In this document: positions 9,801-17,456 of the stretch, piece after piece
How the letters are laid out: the number at the start of each line of letters is the position of its first letter
Position numbering within the stretch: position 1 is the first letter of the stretch
DNA from: CAZIAK01 sp964537035
GTDB lineage: Bacteria > Planctomycetota > B15-G4
DNA length: 41,811 bases
Reading direction: 5' to 3'
NCBI GenBank assembly: GCA_964537035.1
Contig: CAZIAK010000040.1
Span: 1-41,811, forward strand
Translations under genes and position numbers: made by a program
The notes under the pieces: generated by a model
Seen by the model: the letters and a program-made list of their open reading frames with translations, nothing else
Database searches by the model: none
Told to the model about the DNA's origin: nothing

Positions 9801-12152
9801 TTCGGCGTCCACGTCGGCGAGCGAGTGGTCGCTCACCCGCAGGATCAACTCCCCCGCCTTCATCATGATCATGATGCGGTCCTCGAGGGCGTCGGCCCCG
9901 GCGTCGAAGAGGACGGTCTCCGCGCCCACATCTTCGAGGGTGAACCAGAACTCGATGGCGAAGGGCTGGACCCGCTCGGTCAGGGGCGAGACCACTGGCG
10001 AGGGCAGGGCGTGGGGGTCCAGGCGCAGGGGGCCGTCGGCCGTGTCCCAACCGTCTGGGGAGGAGCCCGTGAGCCCCCAGGCGCCCTCGTCGAAGTGCAT
10101 CGTCCCCGGCAGGGCCGAGCGCACGGTCTGGGGCGTGAAGAACGAGCGGCTCTCATCCGTCGAGGGTCCCGGGCGGCCGGCGATCAGGGTCTCGGCCCGC
10201 CCCGTACCCAGCTCGGCGAGCCGTTGTTGCTCGCCCAGGTCAGCGAAGAGTTCATCGTCGCCCAGGGCCAGCAGCCCGCCCCGTTGCGCCCGTGGCGCTG
10301 CCGTCGCGCCCGGGTCTGGGGCCGAGTCGATGACGGCCAATCCGGGACCGCTCTTCAAGGCCCGGGGGTGGCTCACCCAGCCGTCGTCTCCATCGGCTTG
10401 CCGCCGGGCGGCTTCGAAGTCTGCCTGGGTCGACAGCAGCCGCGCAGACTCGCCCGGCGGCGCCACCGAGATCACCTGCCGCACCTGGGCTCGAGACCGC
10501 TCTCGACCGTTGGGGTGGTTCTCGGAGCTGGCTCCCACCACGGTGAAGAGGCCCGCGCTGTCGTAGCAGAAAGGCGCGGTGCCGCCGATGAGCTGGGCGT
10601 CGTAGGGGTCGATGGCGTTGCGCAGGATCAGCTGACGATGCAGCTCTGACAACTCGCCTTCGGCCACCGCGCCATCGAGCAGACCGCGCAACTCCTCGTG
10701 GCTACCCGGCTCGCCCTCGTGGATCAACGCGGCCATACGCCCTGCCACCAGCTTGCTGATCCGTGAGCTGGAGCGCAGGGTCCTGCGGCCCGTCAAGGCC
10801 ATGGCCAGCTGGGCCGCAGACAGCTCGCCGGGTCTGAGCCTGAGTTCGGTGAAGAGCGCCCCGGCGGCCACGGCGTCGGCCTGGGAGAAGCTCCCCGCCG
10901 CCAGCTCGTCCCGGGCGAGAGAGGCGAACTCACGGCTCCCTGGAGAGAGAGACCACTCCTGGGACAGCAGGGCCAGCAGCACGGCCTCGTCGTCACTGAT
11001 CACGTCGAGCACCGTGGGCCTGCCAAGCCCTTCCAGCAGTGCAGCCAAGACCGTGGTGGAGGCGCTGTTCACATTGACCGGCACGGGGGCGAGGCAGCGC
11101 AGCACCGTGCCGTCCTCCCAACCCCGACCCAGCCCGCCTTCGAGAAGCGTAAGGGCCCAACCGTCACTGCGCTGCACCGCCTCCAGCACCAGGTCGTGAC
11201 GCAGCTCACCGTCGGCGGCCTGCAGCCGCACCACCGCGCCCTGCCCGTAGTGAGAACCATCGCTGACGATCAACACCGGGGCGCCGTCTGCGCCCTCTTC
11301 CAAGGCCAGGACTCTCTGGGCATTGCGCCACACCGGCGCGCCGCCGTGAACGGTCAGCTCGTGCCGCACACGGTCGAGGGTCGCTGCGTCGTAGGTCATC
11401 TCGGCGAACAACGACAGGTCACGCAGCCCGTCCACCCGGGTGAAGGGCTGATAGGTGCCGGGGTGCAGATGCCAGGCCCGCTGCACCAAGAGCAGCAGCC
11501 GGGCATCCAGGACCTCGTCGCCGGCCCCATGCTCGCTGACGGACGAGCTCTCGAAGTTCGCGCTGCCGTAGCCCCGCCGCAGCTCGCCCAGGAGCGCGTT
11601 GGAGCGCGACGAGTACTCCATCTGCTCCCGCCCGACGAAGACCAGGCCCGACGGCGCGAAGCCCTCTGCGCTGGCTACGGAGGCGCCACCGTCCGCTGGC
11701 AGCAGGGGCTCGGCGAGGACCGTGCGCCCGCCCAAGAGGTTGCCCAACAACGACAGAGAAGCGGTGCCCAGGTGGACCTTGCCAGACTCGTCCGCCACGG
11801 TCACCGAGCGCACCGCACCCCGGGGATCTCGGGGCAACAGATCCTTGAAGCGCTCGGCCAGATCGTCGGGCAACAACTCAGCACGACGGTCGACGTGAGG
11901 GCTCTGCAGGTCGAGGGCGGGGTGGGTGTCCGCCAGCTGACGGGTGGCGGCGGCCACGGCGAGGCGCGCCCCCGCCCGGGCCTGCACCTGGGATCGCCCC
12001 AGCAAGGCGCTCGACTCCAGGTTGCGCATGGAGACCGCAAACGGCGTGGCGATCAGCACCAGGGCCACCAGCACCACGATCACCGTGACCAGGGCCAGAC
12101 CCTGCTGGCCGTGGTCGGCCAGAGCGACCGGGCGAGGGCGGGGCGCAGTCAT
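6840..12152 (-). CDS. Giant GspK-like minor pseudopilin with LamG-like domain and internal repeats
   Basis: The 1770-residue protein starts with a short leader and a hydrophobic helix (about 17-40, GLALVTVIVVLVALVLIA), as in GspK, where the usual Glu+5 is absent. A GspK-type helical region includes PVNVNSASTTVLAALLEGL (about 358-376), matching the GspK helix-hairpin-helix segment. GspK is normally about 300-350 aa, so this is roughly five times longer. The extra length holds a LamG/concanavalin-like beta-sandwich (about 705-860, with FAIEFWFTLED and LALFIDGVARGQRRF) and four copies of a VG-E-Y ... RG-GT ... H-G module (about 163-212, 872-928, 1490-1541, 1567-1626). I could not assign a family to the large segment at 930-1480. 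The ATG has GGAG upstream and overlaps the gspH-like stop. The frame is uninterrupted. GspK normally caps the pseudopilus tip. Confidence 0.75.
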   Translation of the reverse strand: MTAPRPRPVALADHGQQGLALVTVIVVLVALVLIATPFAVSMRNLESSALLGRSQVQARAGARLAVAAATRQLADTHPALDLQSPHVDRRAELLPDDLAERFKDLLPRDPRGAVRSVTVADESGKVHLGTASLSLLGNLLGGRTVLAEPLLPADGGASVASAEGFAPSGLVFVGREQMEYSSRSNALLGELRRGYGSANFESSSVSEHGAGDEVLDARLLLLVQRAWHLHPGTYQPFTRVDGLRDLSLFAEMTYDAATLDRVRHELTVHGGAPVWRNAQRVLALEEGADGAPVLIVSDGSHYGQGAVVRLQAADGELRHDLVLEAVQRSDGWALTLLEGGLGRGWEDGTVLRCLAPVPVNVNSASTTVLAALLEGLGRPTVLDVISDDEAVLLALLSQEWSLSPGSREFASLARDELAAGSFSQADAVAAGALFTELRLRPGELSAAQLAMALTGRRTLRSSSRISKLVAGRMAALIHEGEPGSHEELRGLLDGAVAEGELSELHRQLILRNAIDPYDAQLIGGTAPFCYDSAGLFTVVGASSENHPNGRERSRAQVRQVISVAPPGESARLLSTQADFEAARRQADGDDGWVSHPRALKSGPGLAVIDSAPDPGATAAPRAQRGGLLALGDDELFADLGEQQRLAELGTGRAETLIAGRPGPSTDESRSFFTPQTVRSALPGTMHFDEGAWGLTGSSPDGWDTADGPLRLDPHALPSPVVSPLTERVQPFAIEFWFTLEDVGAETVLFDAGADALEDRIMIMMKAGELILRVSDHSLADVDAELPEGSLPPAGEIRYSFDDGLSLEAGVPYHLAAWVGGAKDSRLALFIDGVARGQRRFTTHLTADVDAAGGTFMGSNAGQGKERLAVESAGGFPARGVLRVGNEIMEYTSHDESSFLVAASGSDDPFGGRGKRGTGAIDHEATEIVELLGYSMPLASLVASRGNGALVDDLAPFTLAELDPTALVAPIDVNPLLDGVLVDVPFQVGTGLSPDAIEIPVRGLDGSALTSGVFSSGGGYALLFNDLGFDAVAGQKILPETGGGNQWTLPPETFEGFPLGGAELIFYDSYSDGMLHNVARGGDPDAVPDSLHPGQASELDGAADPWVDTALSLIANHSYTENHAFVSSFSNHMTSELSSLPVDPEYSRTLVIPLSIAIDDGLGVYDGFHPQRTADSYLLQIGLDFPEGGGGTEWVRWDIASSRDMVVRDDLNGVEQMLSVLSADGGLGAWQSAVTIDQTVLDQLNQGLGFRGQDGTPDTSHLAGDQVLPVILFGEWGLSDFGAISGVPGRHDFVTLIEADGTREWNTINHGVHGDSDYPNSCLVGFRQAVFDDFSHSQTLDDEAYLALDLLDIEASLEPGQAGERLMNELELSDQSALAEIVKRFSAESRRITRLVKAPSGELPALPPGKLHLGEDFDRQPSAGRATLDELRFHVDPVPGPLMLPTVRYVLDQELEFDEDEVLLLRLTELHFVQGKRRASLFGPERLEIMGELPASGGLLLVGEEIVAYAGYDHLDSGAMFLAARGLYGTRRAFHPQGSPVVPLSFWPAVPLAESLSETGFLIPVAEPGVFPAAGGLLRVDDELLAYDRVEQDGLSMATSQGRRPEGLARARFGTLAAEHRAGSLVRWQPARYVDGSDVDASMPEAGLGRLTINAPGAFFSDVTLRVAPLDPAVELVGQAVLDRRAGPVSQAERDSRVTTVKRSSKSADQFVALPRHHGDRLDILLGVRWNLGAFDPTHGASNGWKLAPVLRDVVVRHLQPTLVLEHEEWR

Positions 12153-13246
12153 GAGTCTCCGCCCTCATCGTCAACGAGGGCCCCATCCCCCACGGGCACG
12201 ACGGGCACGACGGGCACCAGCTCACTGGAACGACTCAGGGCGCCGAGCAGACCCAGCTCGATCACCGTGCGCGACGGAGGCTCCCCTGAGCTGAAGCGGA
12301 TCTCTACCGGACCGTTGTGCCAGAGCGGGTCGAGCCGTCCGTGGGCGTCCAGGTGGATCAGCTGCCGCGCCCCATCAAGGCTCACCTCTTCGGGCAGCTC
12401 CTCTGCTCTGGCCCGCACCACGGCCGACAGGTGCAGCTCGTCGAACAGGCCGCGAAAATGGGTGGGCGGCCGACCGGTCCCCTGGGACACACGGGGATTT
12501 CGCGCCAGGGTGGCAGGCTCATGGAAGAGCAGATCCTGGGGATGACGCACGCCGTCCACTGCGACTTCGAGCGCGCGACCATCGAAGGTCACCTGCAACC
12601 GGGTGAAGCGTCCGCCCGGCAGGTGCACCTCAGGGACGGTGACCCGCAGCTCGCTGGTCTTGTCGGCCCCGTCAGCGAGCCACAGCTGCACTTGCAGCTC
12701 GTCGTCCTGGTTGAGCTGCACCGCCCAGACTCCGGGGCGCTCCCAGATCGTCATGGGGCGGTAGCCCGGGCTGGGCGCCACCAGCACATCAAGGCCGAAG
12801 CCGTGGGTTGAGTCGAAGCTCGGCGGCGGGTCCTGCAAGGTGAGCAGCTCGTTGTCCGCCAGCCGCAAACACGCACCGAGGCCGCCAGCAGCTGCGATCG
12901 TGGAGCCCTCGTGGAGCAGGGCCTTGGGCCAGCCAAAGCCGTCAGCGGTCTCAAAGTGCCAGTCACCCACCCGGCGCAAACCCCACACGCTCACGGTCTG
13001 CTGCTCGGGGGAGATCAGCACCTGGGCGGCGCCCCCCTCGCTGCGGGCGAAGAGACGCGCCGAGTGCAGGGCGTCACCGATCTGCTGCCGGGCCTGCTGG
13101 TCAGGGTTGGTCAGAGAACGAAAGGCCCCCACCCCCACGCCGAACAGCGTGGACAGGATCATCATCACGATGATCAGCTCGAGCAGGGTGAAGCCGGGCG
13201 CCGAGCGGCCGGTCCACTCAGTGGGTTTCGGTCTCGAAGTTGCCAA
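12149..13246 (-). CDS. Pseudopilin, GspH-like, fused to a LamG-like domain
   Basis: The 365-residue protein has prepilin leader G-FTLLELIIVMMILSTLF (cleavage near residue 18), then QQARQQIGDALHSARLFARSEG, the GspH/FimT-type N-terminal helix. Residues about 108-275 look like a concanavalin/LamG sandwich, with RLQVTFDGRALEVAVDGV and the closing GLFDELHLS motif. GspH is usually 150-200 aa, so the lectin-like domain is an insertion or extension. A GTGCCCGTC repeat near 12190-12215 encodes VPV repeats close to the C-terminus. The start is TTG at 13246 with GAGGA five bases upstream, giving a 29-bp overlap with the gspG-like gene. The pseudopilin leader and LamG shape are visible; sugar binding is inferred. 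Confidence 0.75.
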   Translation of the reverse strand: MATSRPKPTEWTGRSAPGFTLLELIIVMMILSTLFGVGVGAFRSLTNPDQQARQQIGDALHSARLFARSEGGAAQVLISPEQQTVSVWGLRRVGDWHFETADGFGWPKALLHEGSTIAAAGGLGACLRLADNELLTLQDPPPSFDSTHGFGLDVLVAPSPGYRPMTIWERPGVWAVQLNQDDELQVQLWLADGADKTSELRVTVPEVHLPGGRFTRLQVTFDGRALEVAVDGVRHPQDLLFHEPATLARNPRVSQGTGRPPTHFRGLFDELHLSAVVRARAEELPEEVSLDGARQLIHLDAHGRLDPLWHNGPVEIRFSSGEPPSRTVIELGLLGALSRSSELVPVVPVVPVGDGALVDDEGGDS

Positions 13247-13973
13247 GGTCGTCCTCGGTGTCCATCAGCCCGTCCGGTCCCGCCGAGCGGATCTGAAACG
13301 ACTCGAAGCGATGAGGTGCCCCGGTCAGCGGGTTGGTCACGGCTCGCGCGGCCACCGGCTCGATCAGGTTGCTGCCGTCGTCGAGCAGCACGAGCGTCTC
13401 TTGGTCGTAGTGGTCGTTGACGATGTAGATCAGGGGGTTGCCCCAGGGGTCGAGCAGCTCCAGCAGCGCGCTGCTGCCGTCCATGGCCCCCAGCCGCTCA
13501 CCGTGATCGTCGTCTGTATTGCCCAGATGTTTCTCGGTGGGACGGGCCCCGGCGTAGTCTCGTCGGCGCAGCGCCGCCACGCATGCCTCGATGCCCTCGT
13601 TCACCGAGTTCTCCACGCCCCGGATGCCCAGAGCCGCGAGCCGGTCAGGGGGGTAGCCACCGGTCCGTTCAGCATGGCTCTCGACCAGCAGCGTCAGCCC
13701 CTGTATCCGCGCGTCGCAGTCGGTGATCCGGCCGGTCTCGCGATAGCGGCTCACCGCCACGGCGGAGAAGCTCATCAGCAGACCGATGATGGTCAGCACC
13801 ACCAGGATCTCGAGCAGGGAGAACCCGGCCGAGCCACGAGCCACTGCGGCTTGGCCTGAAGCCACCGTGGGAGGGCCGGTCCACGTGCGGGGCCGCATGT
13901 CGTGACAGGTTGCGGGGGGCGTGTGGGGCCGAAGCTCGGGGGCCCTGCTGGCTGTGCTCGGTACGGCGGTCAT
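13218..13973 (-). CDS. Major pseudopilin, GspG-like
   Basis: The 251-residue product contains the prepilin motif G-FSLLEILVVLTIIGLLMS. GspG hallmarks follow: LLDPWGNPLIYI and, near the end, SAGPDGLMDTEDD, corresponding to the calcium-binding loop of major T2SS pseudopilins. GspG is usually about 140 aa; the surplus is a long leader (about 50 residues before the cleavage Gly) and an insertion in the globular part. The ATG at 13973 lies one base after the stop of the TPR gene and has GGAGG seven bases upstream, which decides the start. A later ATG at 13898 would give a more usual 25-residue leader. It would form the body of the pseudopilus. Confidence 0.85.
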   Translation of the reverse strand: MTAVPSTASRAPELRPHTPPATCHDMRPRTWTGPPTVASGQAAVARGSAGFSLLEILVVLTIIGLLMSFSAVAVSRYRETGRITDCDARIQGLTLLVESHAERTGGYPPDRLAALGIRGVENSVNEGIEACVAALRRRDYAGARPTEKHLGNTDDDHGERLGAMDGSSALLELLDPWGNPLIYIVNDHYDQETLVLLDDGSNLIEPVAARAVTNPLTGAPHRFESFQIRSAGPDGLMDTEDDLGNFETETH

Positions 13974-13974
13974 C

Positions 13975-16695
13975 TCAGAGCCTCCGCACGATGCGCACAC
14001 GGGACACCTCGACATCGCAGACACGGCCCGGCGCCGCCTCACCGAAGAGGTCGACGTGGAGCGTGTTGCGGCTCACGTCGCGCAACGCCTTGAGCGTCAG
14101 CGGCTGGCCCACCGCCCGGCCATCCACGGTGAACTGAAACGTGCCTGTGGCCCCATCCATGCGTTCGATGCCCAAACGCACGGATGACCCTGGGGGGACG
14201 GACAGATCGGGCAGGGCATCGCCGGGCAGGACCACGGTCTCGAAGTTGTCCAGGGCGGCCACACGCACCAGCCCCGCCTCATCGACCCAGATTTCCAGGC
14301 GCGCCTTGGGCAACTGCCCCAGGACCCCCTTGACCTGCTTCAGGGTCAGCACCAGGCCGAAGCGGCTCGCCCCACCGGGCTGGGCCGCGGCCGTCATCTC
14401 TGCAGAGAGAAAGCTGCGCCCTTCGACGACGCGGGAGACCCCGGGGCGCTCATCCTCACGGGGGTTCTCCATGCGGCCGCCGATGATCAGCCCCTGGCCT
14501 GGCCCGTGGGACAAGCTGGGGCTGCCGTCCCACTGCCGCTCGATCCAGCCCCGTTGCAGGTTGCTGCGGCCGAAGGCGTCGACCCACTGGCGCTTGGTCA
14601 GGTTGTCGCGAATGGCCGAGGCCTGGGTTTGGGCGTAGACAGCCACGGGATGATCGTCTGCGCCTGCGAAGGCCCGCAGCACCTCGTCGAAGTGATCGAG
14701 GGCGAGCTGCGCTTCTCCGAGTGCGTATTGCGCCACGGCCAACCCGGCGTGGGCTCCGGGCTCGCCGCTCTGGGTGGCCAGGGTCAGCTCGTCGATGGCG
14801 CTGAGCAGGTCGCCCTGACGGAGCAGGGCCAGACCGTGGAGCCAGCGGGCTCGTCCGTTGTCCGGTTCGAGTCGCAGGGCCTCGGCGAAGTAGTCTGCGC
14901 CGTGCCCCGGGTGGCCCGACAGCAGGGACGAGAGCCCCAACTCGGCGAGCAACAGGACGTCCGGCCCGCCCAGGCGCAGGGCCCGGCGCAGGGTGCTGTA
15001 GCTCGCTTCGGGATCGCCGTCGAGACGTTCGATGCGTCCCAGGTGGTACAGGCCGGCGGTGTCGTCGGGCGCCAGGCGCAGGGCCGCCGCGTAGGCCTCT
15101 CTCGCCGCCTCGCCCTGCCCGCCGTCTTCATGGATGAAGCCCATGGCCAACAAGGGTGGCAACGACTGCCAGGGATCGCTCTCCACGGCACGCTGCAAGA
15201 GCCTGAGCGCCTCGTCGCCCTGACCCAGCCGCCAGGCCATGACTCCAGCGTCTCGGAGCAGGCCGGGGTGTGCCGGGGCTTCGAGCAAGGCCAGGGCCAA
15301 GGTGTCCGCTGCCTCCCTGGTCTCGTTGCGGGCCGCCTGGATCGACGCCTGCAGGCGCAGGGCCTCGACGTCCGAGCTGTCCACCAGGAGCAACCGCTGG
15401 GCTTCACGCTCGCTCTCGGGCAAGCGCCCCGCCGAGATGAGCGCCCGGCCCAGAGCCAGACTCGACTGCCGCCGTTGCCGTTCCTGGAAGGGAGGGGAGT
15501 AGTGCCCGCTGGCGGCCTGTGCGAACGAAGCCAGGGCCCCGTCGGCGTCCCCCGCAAGCAGCGCCTGCCGACCTCGTTGATAGGCCACCTCGGCGGACAG
15601 GCGGCTGATGCTCTCGGCCTGGCTCAGGAGATCTTCGACCCGATGAGAGAGGCCCAGATCCATGAGCAGGCCGGCGTAGTCCGCGAGCAGTGCGGCGTCG
15701 AGTGTCTGGTTGGCCAGCCCCTGACGATAGACCTGGCACTCACCTTCGACATCGTGGGCTTCGTGCAGAACCCTGGCCAGGACGCGCAGGGTGAAGGGGT
15801 CCAAGGGCGAAGCGGCCTGGGCCAATCGAGCCTCCGCCTCGGCGAAGGACAACGCCTGCTCTTCGGTCTCGGCCGCAGCCAGCATGCTCAAGGCCAGCTC
15901 GGTGCGGTCTGCCACGGCGCCCGCCCCCTGCCCCAGGCGGCGGCTCTCCAGGTGGTAGGTGTTGTAGAACGTTCGGGCCAGGCCAAAGCGTTCCACGCCT
16001 GCGCTGCGATCAAAGACGAACGGCACACCCACGGGACGGCCAGTGCGGGTGGTGATCTGCTGAAACGTGATCGCCTCCCCCGTGCGCCCTGCCAGGCCGA
16101 ACACATCGTCGTTCAGGATGCGCCCGTAGAGCCGAGAGTTCGAACCGGCACGCTGCAGCCAGTCGTAACGCAGCTCGTTGTCGACCACGTCGTCGACCGC
16201 GCCGGAATCCCCAGCAGCAGGGGTGGCCCCCATGGACGTCACGCCCACAGCGCCGCCAGCCCCGGTGCCCTGAGCCGCATCGCCACTCAACCCATCGCCG
16301 CCCTCGTCTAGCTCCACGAGCACCAACGCTCCCAGCTCACTTGCAGGCACCCGGTAGACCTTTGCCGCGCTGCCCCCGAGGGCCGCCGCCACCGTGGGCC
16401 GCAACACAGGCAAGGCCGGCAGAGGCAAGCGGGGCAAGGGGATGGGATCGAGGGGCAGCAGATCTCGGGGCGGAGCGAACGACGAACGCCTCCGAGCGCT
16501 AGCGCCGCTCTCTCCCGAACCCAGACTTGCCAGGGCAGGCATGACCAGGGGCGGCACCTCGATGGAGCGCTCTTCAAAGGTGCCAGCCCGGGGCATGCGC
16601 ACCGTCTGGTAGGCCTCATCGACCTTCGACCAGGTCAAGAGCCCTAGGACCACCAGGACCACCAGGAAGACGAGCTGTTGTCGGTGCTCACGCAT
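13975..16695 (-). CDS. Inner-membrane-anchored TPR protein with C-terminal beta-sandwich
   Basis: The 906-residue protein has an N-terminal membrane segment (about 8-22), a proline-rich linker, and then many tetratricopeptide-type helix pairs from about 290 to 690 (for example EAREAYAAALRLAPDDTAGLYHLG and the ADYFAEALRLEPDNGRARWLHG unit). A beta-rich end (about 720-906, with LEIWVDEAGLVRVAALDNFE and FQFTVDGRAVGQPL) looks like a jelly-roll sandwich. TPR proteins often act as scaffolds or pilotins for secretion and pilus machines, which fits its place between the PilO-like and GspG-like genes. The start is the ATG at 16695, one base after the preceding stop; an in-frame ATG at 16737 would overlap more. 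Specific function unknown. Confidence 0.75.
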   Translation of the reverse strand: MREHRQQLVFLVVLVVLGLLTWSKVDEAYQTVRMPRAGTFEERSIEVPPLVMPALASLGSGESGASARRRSSFAPPRDLLPLDPIPLPRLPLPALPVLRPTVAAALGGSAAKVYRVPASELGALVLVELDEGGDGLSGDAAQGTGAGGAVGVTSMGATPAAGDSGAVDDVVDNELRYDWLQRAGSNSRLYGRILNDDVFGLAGRTGEAITFQQITTRTGRPVGVPFVFDRSAGVERFGLARTFYNTYHLESRRLGQGAGAVADRTELALSMLAAAETEEQALSFAEAEARLAQAASPLDPFTLRVLARVLHEAHDVEGECQVYRQGLANQTLDAALLADYAGLLMDLGLSHRVEDLLSQAESISRLSAEVAYQRGRQALLAGDADGALASFAQAASGHYSPPFQERQRRQSSLALGRALISAGRLPESEREAQRLLLVDSSDVEALRLQASIQAARNETREAADTLALALLEAPAHPGLLRDAGVMAWRLGQGDEALRLLQRAVESDPWQSLPPLLAMGFIHEDGGQGEAAREAYAAALRLAPDDTAGLYHLGRIERLDGDPEASYSTLRRALRLGGPDVLLLAELGLSSLLSGHPGHGADYFAEALRLEPDNGRARWLHGLALLRQGDLLSAIDELTLATQSGEPGAHAGLAVAQYALGEAQLALDHFDEVLRAFAGADDHPVAVYAQTQASAIRDNLTKRQWVDAFGRSNLQRGWIERQWDGSPSLSHGPGQGLIIGGRMENPREDERPGVSRVVEGRSFLSAEMTAAAQPGGASRFGLVLTLKQVKGVLGQLPKARLEIWVDEAGLVRVAALDNFETVVLPGDALPDLSVPPGSSVRLGIERMDGATGTFQFTVDGRAVGQPLTLKALRDVSRNTLHVDLFGEAAPGRVCDVEVSRVRIVRRL

Positions 16696-16696
16696 G

Positions 16697-17455
16697 TCAG
16701 GGGAGCAACTCCAGCTCTTCGAGAGTCTCGCGGTCAAAGCTCACCGCGGCCGCCACCATGCGACAGCGCACGGTCTCACCGTTCTCGTCCAAGGCCTCGA
16801 TTTGCACGTCGTCAAGAGCCAGGTAGGGTTGCCCTGCCGCGAGGGCTGCGACCATCTCGTGCACCGCTCGGGGAGTCCCGCGAAGATCGAACTTGACCCC
16901 GTGGGTCCGCACCAGGGCAGCCTGCCGCCGTCGCCCTGCAGCGGGGACCATCTGGATGGCATCGATGGCTGCGCAGTCCGCGTCGAGAGCGGCACTGACC
17001 ACCAGGTTCACGACGTGCAAGGCCTGCAGAGCTGCCAGGACGTCTTCTGTTCCCGTGGGGTTGGGCACGGGCATGCCCAGATCGACGGGCACCGACTTGC
17101 CTTGAAAACGCGCCGCCTGCACCAGGCCCTCTTGTTCGCGACGCAGGGCGTCCAGGAAGAAGAGGTCGGCGCTGCGACCGGGGGGCACGTCGAACCCATC
17201 CGGCCGCTCATACGCCAGACGGGGGAGCAGTGCGGCCAGCTGGTCGTACAAGCTGCCGCGCAGCTGGCGCACCTGGGCCGACGCGCCGCTGCTGGGCTTC
17301 GCTGCCCCGGCGCCCGAGAGACCGTTGCGCGCCGACAGGGCCGCCCGCCGCTCACCGGCATCATCGAACACCGAGCCGATGACGCCTCGGCCTACGAACA
17401 GGAAGACCACCAGGGACAGGGCAGTGACCAGGAGACGACGCACGTCCTTGTCCAT
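16697..17455 (-). CDS. PilO/GspM-like inner-membrane assembly protein
   Basis: This 252-residue bitopic protein has a short cytoplasmic N-terminus, one membrane helix (about 8-25, LLVTALSLVVFLFVGRGVIG), a periplasmic linker and a C-terminal alpha/beta domain (about 135-250). That is the topology of PilO and GspM, which link the PilM/PilN (or GspL) complex to the pseudopilus. Sequence identity to named families is too weak to see by eye; the call relies on topology and its place directly after the PilM-PilN fusion. The ATG is one base past the previous stop with GAGGGG seven bases upstream. Confidence 0.65.
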   Translation of the reverse strand: MDKDVRRLLVTALSLVVFLFVGRGVIGSVFDDAGERRAALSARNGLSGAGAAKPSSGASAQVRQLRGSLYDQLAALLPRLAYERPDGFDVPPGRSADLFFLDALRREQEGLVQAARFQGKSVPVDLGMPVPNPTGTEDVLAALQALHVVNLVVSAALDADCAAIDAIQMVPAAGRRRQAALVRTHGVKFDLRGTPRAVHEMVAALAAGQPYLALDDVQIEALDENGETVRCRMVAAAVSFDRETLEELELLP

Positions 17456-17456
17456 C

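Noticed and set aside
6939..10649. Very long plus-strand open frame opposite the gspK-like gene
   Set aside because: Shadow of high GC third positions; the product has no recognisable domain, while the minus strand shows GspK and LamG features.
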